DNA of 64,000 nt from RYN-230 sp963793825 (lineage in GTDB: Bacteria > Actinomycetota > Actinomycetes > Streptosporangiales > Streptosporangiaceae): assembly GCA_963793825.1 (NCBI GenBank), contig CAWCBE010000007.1, positions 558,001 through 622,000 on the forward strand, written 5' to 3'. The translations under genes were made by a program, and so were the position numbers. This document shows positions 24,342 through 33,379 of the stretch, piece after piece (the first letter of the stretch is position 1; every line of letters starts with the position of its first letter). The notes below the pieces were generated by a model. That model searched no databases. It was not told the DNA's origin and worked only from the letters and a program-made list of their open reading frames with translations.

Positions 24342-25313
24342 TTAGAGCCAGTCCTTGCGGCGGAACACGACGAAGAGCCCTACGGACAGCACCACCATCA
24401 CCAAGGTGGATACCCAGAAACCCGCAGTATGCCCGAAACCTGGGTAAGGCACATTCTGCCCATAAAAACCCGTTACCGCCGTCGGTACCGCAATGATCGC
24501 GGCCCAGCTGGTCACCTGTTTCATGATCACGTTCAGGCGGTTCCCGCGGACCGTGAGATGGGTCTCCAGGATCGTCGTGACCAGGTCGCGGAGTGACTCC
24601 GTCCACTCGGTCGCGCGGAGCACGTGATCGTACACGTCGTGGAAGTAGGGCAGCATTTCCCCGTGCACCACGTGCAGGTCACGCCGGAGCAGGCTATTGA
24701 GGACCTCCCGCATGGGCAGCACCACACGCCGTAGCGTGACCAGGGATTTACGCAGCTCGTAGGTGCGCCGCTGCATCTCCTTGTCCCGGGGGTCGTCGTC
24801 GAAGAGCTGGTCTTCCAGCGCCTCGATCTGGCTGTCCAGCGCCTGGACCGCCTCGAAGTGGGTGTCCACCACGTAATCGAGCAGCCCGTGCAGCAGGAAG
24901 CTCACCCCGTACGGGGTCAGGTCGGGCGAGCCGTCCCAGCGCCGGGCAACCGCATCGATGTCGAATCTCTCGCTGCGGCGCACGGTGACCAGGGCCCGTG
25001 GCGTCACGAACGCGTCCACCTCGCAGGTCTCCAGCTCGCCGGTGGCCTCGTTCAGCGCGACGGCGTAGGAGGTCACGAACAGGTGCGTGTCGTAGCGGTC
25101 CAGCTTGGCCCGCTGGTGCTCGTGCACCGCGTCCTCCACGGCGAGGGGGTGCAGGCCCAGTTCCTCGCTGATGGTGGCCAGGTCGGCGGCGCTGGGGGCG
25201 CACAGGTCGAACCAGATGACGGCATCATCATCGGCGAGGAAGTCGGACACCTTGGCGACCGGGAAGCCCTCAGCGGCCAGGGTCCCGTTCCGGTAGAGGC
25301 GGGTTCGGGGCAT
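24342..25313 (-). CDS. corA: CorA-like divalent cation transporter (GQN variant)
   Basis: Pentameric magnesium/cobalt channel family protein, 323 aa from ATG 25313 (a 10-residue longer start is less likely). The long cytoplasmic domain contains DLCAPSAADLATISEELGLHP and the helical stalk EAVQALDSQIEALEDQLF. Two C-terminal membrane helices are present, the first ending AVPTAVTGFYGQN and the second GFWVSTLVMVVLSVGLFVVF, followed by a basic end RRKDWL. The CorA signature YGMN is replaced by YGQN (G285-N287), followed by VPYPGFGHT. Other actinobacterial paralogues carry this variant, from memory, so selectivity may differ from classic CorA. Confidence 0.88.
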   Translation of the reverse strand: MPRTRLYRNGTLAAEGFPVAKVSDFLADDDAVIWFDLCAPSAADLATISEELGLHPLAVEDAVHEHQRAKLDRYDTHLFVTSYAVALNEATGELETCEVDAFVTPRALVTVRRSERFDIDAVARRWDGSPDLTPYGVSFLLHGLLDYVVDTHFEAVQALDSQIEALEDQLFDDDPRDKEMQRRTYELRKSLVTLRRVVLPMREVLNSLLRRDLHVVHGEMLPYFHDVYDHVLRATEWTESLRDLVTTILETHLTVRGNRLNVIMKQVTSWAAIIAVPTAVTGFYGQNVPYPGFGHTAGFWVSTLVMVVLSVGLFVVFRRKDWL

Positions 25314-25359
25314 GCTGGCCAAGATAGGCGGCCCGCCAGCCACCTGGCATCATCGGGCT

Positions 25360-25740
25360 ATGACGGTCATCAAGATCAACGCGATCACCGTGCCGCCGGA
25401 CAGCGGGGACGAGCTGGCGCGCCGGTTCGCGGCCCGGGCGGGCGCGGTGGACAACCAGGACGGCTTCGAGGGGTTCGAGCTGCTCAAGCCGACCGACGAG
25501 CGGACCACCTGGCTGGTGGTGACCCGGTGGCGGGACGAGGCGGCGTTCGGCGCGTGGCTGCACTCCCCCGCGTTCGGGCACGGGCACCGCTCGGCGTCCG
25601 AGCGGGAAGGCGGCCCGGCGGCGGCGCCGGTCGGCGTGTCCAGTGAGCTGTGGTCTTACGAGCCGGCCGGGGGCTCGGCCGGCCCGGCCGGTTCTGGCGG
25701 CCCGGCCAGCCCGGGCGGCCCGGCCGGCGGGCACGGCTGA
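25360..25740 (+). CDS. MhuD-like heme-degrading monooxygenase
   Basis: Small alpha-beta barrel protein of the ABM superfamily. The sequence (MTVIKINAITVPPDSGDELA, then FAARAGAVDNQDGFEGFELL) is close to mycobacterial MhuD, which opens heme to release iron. N7 and W66, the MhuD distal Asn and ruffling Trp, are present at the same positions, and the proximal His would be H74 or H76 in FGHGHRS. The protein is 126 aa from ATG 25360, with a Gly/Pro/Ala-rich tail of about 25 residues after WSYEPAGG that MhuD lacks. It is divergent from the CorA gene with 46 bp between starts and is followed by the next gene after 11 bp. Confidence 0.82.
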   Translation: MTVIKINAITVPPDSGDELARRFAARAGAVDNQDGFEGFELLKPTDERTTWLVVTRWRDEAAFGAWLHSPAFGHGHRSASEREGGPAAAPVGVSSELWSYEPAGGSAGPAGSGGPASPGGPAGGHG

Positions 25741-25751
25741 GGGCCGGGGCG

Positions 25752-26849
25752 GTGCGCGGCGCGGTGCTGCCGCCCGGGACCGTGACCACCCCGGCCGTCC
25801 TGGTCGATGCGGCCGTGCTCGGCGCCAACCTGCGCGCCATGGCGGACAGCGCGGCGCGCCGCGGGATCACCCTCCGGCCGCACGCCAAGACGCACAAGTC
25901 GGCCGAGGTGGCGCACCGCCAGCTGGCCGCGGGCGCGGCCGGCCTCGCGGTGGCCACCCTGGGCGAGGCGGAGGCGTTCGCGGACGCCGGGATCGGGGAC
26001 ATCTTCATCGCCTACCCGGTCTGGCCGGACGCGGGCCGGGCCGCGCGGCTGCGCGCGCTGGCCGCCCGGGTCCGGCTGTCGGTCGGGGCCGACTCGGTGC
26101 CCGCCGTGCGGCGGCTGGCCGCCGCCCGGGCCCCGGTCCGGGTGCTGGTCGAGGTGGACTGCGGGCTGGCCCGCAGCGGGGTCGCCCCGGCGCACGCGGG
26201 CCGGATCGCGGCCGCGGCGGCCCGGGCCGGGCTGCCGGTCGATGGCGTGTTCACGTTCCCCGGTCACAGTTACGCGCCGGGTGCCCCCGGGCCGGCCGCC
26301 CGCGACGAGGCCAGCGCGCTGGCCGCCGCGGCCGCCAGCCTGGCGGCGGCCGGCCTGCCCTGCCCGGTGCGCAGCGGCGGGTCCACGCCCAGCGCCGGGC
26401 TGTCCGCGGGCCCGGCCGGCGGCGGCCCGGTCACCGAGCTACGCCCCGGGGTCTACGCGTTCAACGACGCGCAGCAGGTCGCCCTGGGCAGCGCCACGCT
26501 GGACCAGGTGGCGCTCACCGTCCAGGCCACCGTGGTCAGCGTGCCCGCCGCGGACCGGTTCATCCTCGACTCCGGGGCCAAGGTGCTCGGCCCGGACCGC
26601 CCGGCCTGGGTGCCCGGCCACGGCCTGCTGCCCGGCTACCCGGACGCGGTCATCACCGGGTTGTGGGAGCACCACGCCGTGGTCCGGATGGCACCGGAGG
26701 CGGGCCCGCTGCCGGAGGCCGGCGACCAGGTGACCGTCATCCCGAACCACGTGTGCACCGTGGTCAACCTGGTGGACTTCCTGCACGTGGTGACCGACGG
26801 CGCGGTGACCGCCCGGTGGCCGGTGACGGCCCGGGGCCGCAACACCTGA
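25752..26849 (+). CDS. PLP-dependent D-threonine aldolase/D-serine dehydratase-like enzyme
   Basis: Fold-type III PLP enzyme. The protein is 365 aa from GTG 25752, just after the heme oxygenase stop. The N-terminal alanine-racemase-like barrel starts TVTTPAVLVDAAVLGANL, and K46 in RPHAKTHKS is the expected Schiff-base lysine. Also present are VDCGLARSGV, VFTFPGHSYAPG and, near the C-terminus, VIPNHVCTVVNL, whose His and Cys match the zinc ligands of D-serine dehydratase and D-threonine aldolase. The substrate cannot be read from sequence. The 5' end overlaps the tail-coding region of the previous gene in another frame only if a longer start is assumed. Confidence 0.85.
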   Translation: MRGAVLPPGTVTTPAVLVDAAVLGANLRAMADSAARRGITLRPHAKTHKSAEVAHRQLAAGAAGLAVATLGEAEAFADAGIGDIFIAYPVWPDAGRAARLRALAARVRLSVGADSVPAVRRLAAARAPVRVLVEVDCGLARSGVAPAHAGRIAAAAARAGLPVDGVFTFPGHSYAPGAPGPAARDEASALAAAAASLAAAGLPCPVRSGGSTPSAGLSAGPAGGGPVTELRPGVYAFNDAQQVALGSATLDQVALTVQATVVSVPAADRFILDSGAKVLGPDRPAWVPGHGLLPGYPDAVITGLWEHHAVVRMAPEAGPLPEAGDQVTVIPNHVCTVVNLVDFLHVVTDGAVTARWPVTARGRNT

Positions 26850-27236
26850 GCCCGGCCCCGGCCGGGTGCCCGGGATTTCCCAGTGCTGGCCCGCTTATCG
26901 GCAGCCGGAAGAACCGGGCCAAACAAGGCCCGCATAACGGAAGTAGCCACAATTACCCGGGCGGGGCCCGGCCGGCTGGCGTTTTCGCAGTGCCTGGCTC
27001 AAATGAGCACTCCGCCGCATTTTCCGCCTGATGCTGACCGTCACGGCAGCAGCCACGCTCGCCGGCCTGCCCGCCATAGTTCTGGCCGGCAACAGTGCTG
27101 GCCGTCAACGGGAGCGTGGCCGCCCCGCCACGCAGCCGCCGCGGTCAGGAAACGTGACCTGGCACGGCACTCAGGCTTGACGTAAAGTCAGCTTTAAATC
27201 AGCGTTTCACGTGTCGCGAGCGCTGGGGGGGAACAA
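26850..27236 (+). other. Intergenic region before the MACPF gene
   Basis: 387 bp without a convincing gene. The last 60 bp are less GC-rich than the surroundings: TTGACG at 27177-27182 is a possible -35 and CAGCGT at 27200-27205 a weak -10 at 17-bp spacing. GGGGGG about 5 nt before the GTG at 27237 serves as the ribosome site. A 100-codon open frame (26883-27185) has no recognisable features and is rejected as a gene. Confidence 0.5.
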
Positions 27237-30200
27237 GTGAGCTCCGCATTAGTATTGGCCCGATTCGCCCCGGTTGCTGCCCGCCCGGCCCATAATCAGG
27301 CGTGGCTCGCTTCCAACGACCGGGCCCTGCTTGTCGGCGCCGGCATTGTTCTGGTGCTGCTGCTCATACTCCTCGGCCTGGGGACCGTCGGCGACCCGAA
27401 GGCCCGCAAGCTCAAGCTCGGGATCCGCGCACTGATCGGCGGCGCTGACAACCGGCTCTCCACCAGCAAGGCCATCGTGGTGGCGTGGACCGTGGTGGTG
27501 GCGTGGATGCTGATCGCGGAGGCCCTCCGCGACTTCGCCGCCAACATCCCCCTTGGCAACCTCCCGGTCAGTAACGACTACCTGCTGCTGCTCGGCGGTC
27601 CGTTCGCCGCCGCCGTGCTGGCCAAGCAGATCGTCGTCACGCGCCTGACGAACGGCACCCTGTCCAAGCCCTCCGCCCCGCCCGGCGCCCCGCTTAAGCT
27701 CTCCGACCTCATCGCCGCTGACGATGGCCAGGTTGACCTGGTCGACTTCCAGTACTCGCTGTTCAACCTGATCGCACTCGGCATCGTGGTGTACACGTTC
27801 GTCGAGCACCCCGCCCTGGGCCTGCCCCCCGTGCCGAGCGGCCTGCTCGCGGTGACCAGCGCGGCCGCCGCCACCTACGTCGGCAACAAGGCCGTGACGT
27901 CGAGCGCCCCGAGCATCGCCCAGTTCACCCCGGGCCAGGTGCGCCTGGGGCAGGTAACCGCGATCACCGGTTCGAACCTGATGGCCAGCGCTGCCAATGC
28001 GGACTTCCCGGTCGTCACCATCGGCGGTGTGCCCGCCCCGGTGCTGGGCAAGCCGTCGGCGTCGTCGGTCACCGTCCGGGTGCCAATGGGAGTGGCGACC
28101 GTGCCGGGCGGTCACGTGACCCCGGTCACGCTCGTCACCGACCCCACCGGCGCCGCCAGCGCCGCCAGCGACGTCATGGTGGTCCCCGACAGCGTGCAGA
28201 TCACCGACATCACGCCGTCTGCGCCGCCCCCCGGCGTCACGGTCGTCCTGCACGGCGCCGGTTTCCTGGACGCCAGCGCCATGGCGCCCGCCGACCGGAG
28301 CGTGCCCTTCGACATCCCGGTCGTGGTCATACAGACCGCCGACAGCGGAAACGTGCTGGCGCGCATCCCGGTCCCGCAGAACGCCGTCGTCAACCAGGCC
28401 ACGGCGCCGCCGAGCGACAGCCAGCTCACCATTGAGATGCCGCAACTCAGCGTCCGGGCGCTTACGCCGCTGCGGGTGAGCGTGACGCGGGGGGCGCTGA
28501 CCAGCGCCCCGGTCCCCATCGTGCTGGGCTCCGGCCCGGTGGCGCCGGTGCCGCCCAGCGACCTGGCCTCGGTGCGCGTGGTCGACGTTGGTAATGAGGA
28601 CCTCACGTACGGCGTGGGCGTCTGCACGCTCACCGGGAAGGTGCTCGGCAGCGCCCTGGCCTTCCAGGCTCCCACGGACGCCGCGGCCTTCACCGGCACG
28701 ACGACCATCACGCTCTGCCAGACACGCGACGAGGTGTACAAGGCTCTGAACATCACCGTGGACACCGAGGCCAGTTTCGGGATGGGCAGCGTGTCGGACA
28801 AGTTCACCTGGGCCCAGTCTCAGGACACCGTCAGCACGAGCCTGCACCTCGTCGTGCGCGCCGCCCTGGTCAGTGACACCCTGGAGCTGACCGGTCCGGC
28901 CCTCCGCGCGGACGCGCTCAGCCTGCTCCAGACCACGCCTGCCGACTTCGTGACCTTCTTCCAGCGCTACGGCGACCGCTTCGTGTCCGGCCGGGTCATG
29001 GGGGGCGAGTACCTGGCGCTGCTCAGCATCCAGACCCGCTACGAGGCAGATCTGCTCACGGTCAGCGACGCACTGAAGGCCTCGGTGTCCGCCGGAGACC
29101 TGGACGCTTCGGTGGCGGTGTCGGTGACCCAGACGCTGAACCAGTATCACGACGAGATCACAATCAGCTACAGCGAGTGGGACCAGGGCGGGGACAGCAC
29201 GAAGGCGGCGGCGGCCGCCACCGCCGGCAACGGAGCGGGCGGCGGTGGCGGCACCCTGTCACCGGAGACCGTGATGCGCAAGGCGATCGCCTTCCCGGCC
29301 ACCGTCACCACGGCCAATGCTTACCCGCTGCGGGCGGTCCTGTCCGACTACAGCCAGCTCGCGTTGCCGGACTCGCAGGCCTGGCTCACCTTTGAGGCCG
29401 CGCAGATCCTCCCGGCACGGGAATTCCTTCTCGGGATGGAGGCCCTGATCCAGGGCATGCAGAGCGACCTGGATCAGGTGACGTACATACTGGCCAACCC
29501 CGAGCTTTTCGTCTGGCCTCCCCCGGGCTCGGCCGAGCCCCAGCCGGCGCTGCAGCAGTACTTCGGGCCGCTCGCGGCTTCGCTGCCGGGCCAGATCAGC
29601 CAGGCGACGACCCTCGCGGGCAACTACGCCGGCACCGTGATGGCCAGGGGGCAGGCCTCCGCTGTGCTAGCCCCGGCCATCCCCCCGCGGGCGCCTATCA
29701 CCTGGCCGGCCAGCAAGCCGGTGCCGACTTACCGGATCCTGCTCGCTGACCCGTCCGATGGCAGCACCGAGTGGGCGGTTTCCTGCCCGACCGGTGGCGA
29801 CCACACCGGCCCGCTCGTGCTGCAGCCGGGAAACCCCAGCGATCTCGGGCAGCAGTTCCAGATCCCCCAGGTCGCCGAGGTGAGCTTCACGATGACCAAC
29901 GTCCGCACCGGGCTCATGGTGACGTGGACCGGCACCGGCCAGCCCGCCACGCAGAGCCCCGGCAGCGGCAGCAACGTGCTGTGGGGAATCGCCAATTCCC
30001 CGGCCGCCACCGCCGGGACCAGCCCGGTACTCCTGCAGCCACTGGCTGAGAACGCCAGTTCACGTGAATTCCTGGGCCTGCGCAGCGACCGCCAGCAGGC
30101 GGGTGACCCGATCGTCACCTGGATGCTGGTGCTGGACGGGTCCCATGACTTCGCATCATGGCGGCTCGAAGACGTCACCGCCCCGCCGGCTGCCGTGCCG

Positions 30201-30239
30201 CAGTTCGGGGTCACCATCGCGGTGCCATCGGCCTGGTAG
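27237..30239 (+). CDS. Membrane-anchored MACPF/perforin-domain protein with TIG-like domains and lectin-like tail
   Basis: The protein has 1000 aa from GTG 27237. Four or five membrane helices lie in the first 216 residues (about 30-51, 78-97, 113-134, 172-190, weaker 196-216). Two immunoglobulin-like IPT/TIG-type modules follow (about 223-315, with PSIAQFTPGQVRLGQVTAIT, and 316-430). Residues about 440-700 look like a MACPF domain: DEVYKALNITVDTEASFGMG and KFTWAQSQDTVSTSLHLVV are typical early strands, and FFQRYGDRFVSGRVMGGEYL (574-593) matches the Y-G-T-H-[FY]...GG signature with TH replaced by DR. A Gly/Ala linker lies at 657-673. The last 170 residues suggest a beta-trefoil or lectin-like module (MTNVRTGLMVTWTGT). 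The gene is monocistronic and convergent with a glutamine synthetase. Its role is unknown: pore formation, defence, or cell-envelope attachment. Confidence 0.72.
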   Translation: MSSALVLARFAPVAARPAHNQAWLASNDRALLVGAGIVLVLLLILLGLGTVGDPKARKLKLGIRALIGGADNRLSTSKAIVVAWTVVVAWMLIAEALRDFAANIPLGNLPVSNDYLLLLGGPFAAAVLAKQIVVTRLTNGTLSKPSAPPGAPLKLSDLIAADDGQVDLVDFQYSLFNLIALGIVVYTFVEHPALGLPPVPSGLLAVTSAAAATYVGNKAVTSSAPSIAQFTPGQVRLGQVTAITGSNLMASAANADFPVVTIGGVPAPVLGKPSASSVTVRVPMGVATVPGGHVTPVTLVTDPTGAASAASDVMVVPDSVQITDITPSAPPPGVTVVLHGAGFLDASAMAPADRSVPFDIPVVVIQTADSGNVLARIPVPQNAVVNQATAPPSDSQLTIEMPQLSVRALTPLRVSVTRGALTSAPVPIVLGSGPVAPVPPSDLASVRVVDVGNEDLTYGVGVCTLTGKVLGSALAFQAPTDAAAFTGTTTITLCQTRDEVYKALNITVDTEASFGMGSVSDKFTWAQSQDTVSTSLHLVVRAALVSDTLELTGPALRADALSLLQTTPADFVTFFQRYGDRFVSGRVMGGEYLALLSIQTRYEADLLTVSDALKASVSAGDLDASVAVSVTQTLNQYHDEITISYSEWDQGGDSTKAAAAATAGNGAGGGGGTLSPETVMRKAIAFPATVTTANAYPLRAVLSDYSQLALPDSQAWLTFEAAQILPAREFLLGMEALIQGMQSDLDQVTYILANPELFVWPPPGSAEPQPALQQYFGPLAASLPGQISQATTLAGNYAGTVMARGQASAVLAPAIPPRAPITWPASKPVPTYRILLADPSDGSTEWAVSCPTGGDHTGPLVLQPGNPSDLGQQFQIPQVAEVSFTMTNVRTGLMVTWTGTGQPATQSPGSGSNVLWGIANSPAATAGTSPVLLQPLAENASSREFLGLRSDRQQAGDPIVTWMLVLDGSHDFASWRLEDVTAPPAAVPQFGVTIAVPSAW

Positions 30240-30261
30240 GCCGGCTCCCCGCGGGTGGGCG

Positions 30262-31647
30262 CTACAGGACCCAGCGGGACGCTGCGGCGATCTCCTCCTC
30301 CGTCTGGCCCGCGGCCAGGGCGATCTCTGCCTGGCGGGCGGCGGTGAACCCGGCCAGCAGTTCGCCGCCCAGGGCGGCGCGCAGGTCCGCGCTGGCCTCC
30401 AGCGCCGCCACCGCCTCGGCCAGGCCGCCCGGCAGCCGGGGCAGCTGCCCCGCCTGCGGATGCCCGGGGGCGGCCGGGTCGCCGCTGACCTCCGGCGGCA
30501 GGGTGGCCTTCTGGTCGGCGCCGGCCAGCGCGACCGCCAGCACCGCGCCGGCCAGCAGGTACGGGTTGGCGCTGCTGTCGAAGCACTTGAGCTCCAGGTT
30601 GGCGGTGTCCGGGTCGGCCGGGCTGGCCTGGATGAAGCGCAGCGCCGCCTCCCGGTTCTCCGTCCCCCACACCTGGAACACGCCCGCCCACCGGGACGGC
30701 TGCAGCCGCAGGTAAGAGCCCGGGCTGGGCGCGCCGATGGCGAGCAGCGCGGGCAGGCTGGCCAGCAGCGTGGCCGCGATCGACTCCCCGCGGTCCGTCA
30801 TCCCGTGCGGGCCGGTCCCGCCGGCCAGCAGGTTCTGCCCGCCGGTCCAGAAGCTGGCGTGCAGGTGACCGCCGTTGCCCACGTTGCCGGCCAGCACCGC
30901 CGGGGCGAACGCGGCCCGCATGCCGTGCCGGGCGGAGACCGCCGAGATGATCAGCTTCACCAGCACGGTGGTGTCCGCGGCGGACACCGGGTCCTGGGCG
31001 GCGACCGACACCTCGAACTGCCCGGGGCCGAACTCCGGGTGCAGCTGCTCGACCCGCACCCCGGCCGCCTCCAGGCTGTCCAGCACGTCCCGGGCGTAGT
31101 CAGCCCCGTCCAGCAGCCGGGACAGCCCGTACCCGGTGCCGCCCACGGCGGGCGCGAAGTCGTCCTGGTCCAGCCCGACCATCCACTCCACCTCGAAGGC
31201 CATCAGCGCGCTGATGCCCTGGCTGAGGCCGGCGGCCACCTGGGCGCGGGCGAACGACCGCTGGCACCCGGCGTACACGGTGCCGTCCTGGTGGAATCGG
31301 TCACCGGGCGCCCAGGCCCAGCCCTCCGGCGCGGGCAGCACGGCGAAGTGGTCCAGGTCCGGCACCATCCGCAGGTCGCCGTCCGGCCTGTCCAGCGGCG
31401 AGGCCGCGTTGATCCCGCCCTGGCTGTCGAACGCGTCGATCACCGGGGAGAAGCCCAGGCCGGACCGGGCCGCCTTGGCCAGCCCGGCCAGCGGCACCGC
31501 CTTGACCCGGGCCGCGCCGCTGTGATCGATGAAGGTGGTGGCGACGCCGCTGACCTCCTCGGCGAGCTGGCGCTGGAGCGCCTGCGCGCGCCGCTCGTCG
31601 GCGGCGCGCTCATCCTCGCCGCGGTACCGGCTGTATGGCCGTGGCAT
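30262..31647 (-). CDS. Glutamine synthetase-like gamma-glutamyl-amine ligase
   Basis: GlnA-fold enzyme of 461 aa. Visible family features are the beta-grasp start (LAEEVSGVATTFIDHSGAAR), metal-binding FEVEWM, the HPEFGPGQFEV segment, NGGHLHASFW around the ATP/glutamate site, and LRLQPSRWAGVFQVWGTENREAALR. The N-terminus and the loss of the adenylylation loop resemble the GlnA3/GlnA4-type paralogues, which glutamylate polyamines or ethanolamine rather than ammonia. An APC-family permease gene starts on the same strand upstream, so the pair probably imports an amine and attaches glutamate as a first catabolic step. Substrate is inferred from context only. Confidence 0.82.
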   Translation of the reverse strand: MPRPYSRYRGEDERAADERRAQALQRQLAEEVSGVATTFIDHSGAARVKAVPLAGLAKAARSGLGFSPVIDAFDSQGGINAASPLDRPDGDLRMVPDLDHFAVLPAPEGWAWAPGDRFHQDGTVYAGCQRSFARAQVAAGLSQGISALMAFEVEWMVGLDQDDFAPAVGGTGYGLSRLLDGADYARDVLDSLEAAGVRVEQLHPEFGPGQFEVSVAAQDPVSAADTTVLVKLIISAVSARHGMRAAFAPAVLAGNVGNGGHLHASFWTGGQNLLAGGTGPHGMTDRGESIAATLLASLPALLAIGAPSPGSYLRLQPSRWAGVFQVWGTENREAALRFIQASPADPDTANLELKCFDSSANPYLLAGAVLAVALAGADQKATLPPEVSGDPAAPGHPQAGQLPRLPGGLAEAVAALEASADLRAALGGELLAGFTAARQAEIALAAGQTEEEIAAASRWVL

Positions 31648-31740
31648 GCTGGCTTCCCTTCCTGCGGACGGTGTTGGCCACAGCTTCCCAGAGCTGGCTA
31701 GCCCGGGAGACCGGCCCCCCGGGCTAGCAGCGCAGCCGGG

Positions 31741-33249
31741 TCAGGAGCGGAGGGTGCCTTCGGCCGGGAGCTGGCCGGTGGCCGGGGTGCCCGCGCCGGA
31801 CAGTCCTTCGGCGCTGGTCAGCAGCTCCCCGGCCCGCCGGGTGGCGGCCGGGCGGGCCAGTGCCCCGATGATGCCGATCAGCAGCCAGGCGATGGCCACC
31901 GCCGGGCCCCACCAGTTCACCCCGGTCGGCAGCGGCCAGACGTTCCGGAACAGCGTGTAGCCGAGCACGATGATGCCGAGCACCGGGATGATGATCTCCC
32001 ACTTCCGCACGCCGGACGGCGCGCCGAAGAACACCAGCCGGACCATCCCGATCGTGGCCAGGACGTACACCACCAGCAGGATCAGCGTCCCGATCGTGCC
32101 GCTCTCCAGGAACAGCGTGAACGGGTTGCTGCGCAGGATGAACCAGGTGAACGCGATGATCAGGTACACGGCCACGGCGACGGCCATGGTCGCGGCGGTC
32201 GGCGTGCGGCGCCGGTCCGACACGCGGGACAGCCGGGCGGGCAGGATGCCGTCCCGCCCCATCGCGAAGGACAGCCGGGCCGCGCCGACGGTGCTGGCCA
32301 GCGCGCAGCCGAACGCCGAGATCATCGCGCCCGCGGTGATGAGAGTGCCCAGCCAGGAGGCCACGTAGCTGGTCCCCAGGTCGCCCATCAGGGACGTGGA
32401 GTTGATGAACGCGGTGACGCCCCTGGCCGAGGCGCCGAAGCCCATCACCTCGACCGCGGTGACCACCACGAAGTAGATGCCGCCGAAGATCGCGACACCG
32501 AGGATGGCCCGCGGGATGTCCCGGTTGGGACGCCGGGTCTCCTCGCCCAGGGTCGAGGCCGCCTCGAACCCGGCGAACGACAGGAAGCCGAACACCACGC
32601 CGAGGAAGATGGTGGACAGCGGCGTGCCGGACGGCAGCTTGAACACCGACCAGTCCACGCCGAGCCGGTGCGGGGCGGAGTGGTTGGCCAGCTTGACGAA
32701 GACGACCACGGTGACGATCAGGATCAGCGTCACGGTGACGGCCTCCGCAGCCAGCAGCAGCCGGGTGCCGCCGCGGGCCGGGGTGACCGCGATCCACCAG
32801 ACGATCACCATGCCAATGGCCCCGAACAGGAAGCCGGACCAGGTCGGCGGGTTGTGCCACACGCCCAGTGCGTTCAGGAAGTTGGCCGCGAACCGGCCGC
32901 CGGCCATCGTGGTGACGACCGCGTAGAACACGTAGGTGCCGGTCAGCGCCCAGCCGGAGATGACCCCGGCCTGCGGCCCGAGGGTGGCCCCGACGAAGCC
33001 GTACACCGACCCGGAGTGATGGAAGCGCTGGGTGAGCCGGACGAACGTGTAGGCCACCAGCAGCACCCCGACGAAAGCCAGGGCGAAGGCCACCGGCACG
33101 GCCCGGCCCACGGTCGTCGCCGTGCCCTGCGGGTTGATGCTGGCCGCCATGGACGGCGCCATCAGGGCCAGCGAGATGCCGATGGCCTCCCACACGCTCA
33201 GGTTGCGGTGCAGCGTCCGCTGCCCGGTCTCGGTAGTGCTGGCCGCCAT
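31741..33249 (-). CDS. APC-superfamily amino acid/amine permease
   Basis: Polytopic membrane transporter, 502 aa from ATG 33249 with GGGGAGG upstream; a longer frame upstream is not conserved. About 12 membrane helices are visible. The first bears the APC pattern WEAIGISLALMAPSMAASIN, and helix 6 region has GFEAASTLGEETRRPNRDIP. The C-terminal 40 residues are hydrophilic. It lies 93 bp upstream of the glutamine-synthetase-like gene, probably in the same operon, and may supply its amine substrate. Confidence 0.88.
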   Translation of the reverse strand: MAASTTETGQRTLHRNLSVWEAIGISLALMAPSMAASINPQGTATTVGRAVPVAFALAFVGVLLVAYTFVRLTQRFHHSGSVYGFVGATLGPQAGVISGWALTGTYVFYAVVTTMAGGRFAANFLNALGVWHNPPTWSGFLFGAIGMVIVWWIAVTPARGGTRLLLAAEAVTVTLILIVTVVVFVKLANHSAPHRLGVDWSVFKLPSGTPLSTIFLGVVFGFLSFAGFEAASTLGEETRRPNRDIPRAILGVAIFGGIYFVVVTAVEVMGFGASARGVTAFINSTSLMGDLGTSYVASWLGTLITAGAMISAFGCALASTVGAARLSFAMGRDGILPARLSRVSDRRRTPTAATMAVAVAVYLIIAFTWFILRSNPFTLFLESGTIGTLILLVVYVLATIGMVRLVFFGAPSGVRKWEIIIPVLGIIVLGYTLFRNVWPLPTGVNWWGPAVAIAWLLIGIIGALARPAATRRAGELLTSAEGLSGAGTPATGQLPAEGTLRS

Positions 33250-33379
33250 CGGCTGCGCACCTCCCCGGCCGGCGGCCGCCCCGCGGCCCGCCTGGCCCGT
33301 CTCGTGTCGCCGCTGTGCACGGCACTGACTGGTGAGCCGATGATGCGCCAGGCCGGCCGCCGGGCACAAGATCTAAATT

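Noticed and set aside
26883..27185. 100-codon frame in the gap before the MACPF gene
   Set aside because: No ribosome site, no homology and odd composition.
27177..27205. Strong sigma-70 promoter for the MACPF gene
   Set aside because: TTGACG is good but the matching -10 (CAGCGT) is weak, and TTTAAA is only 10 bp away. Mentioned only as a possibility.
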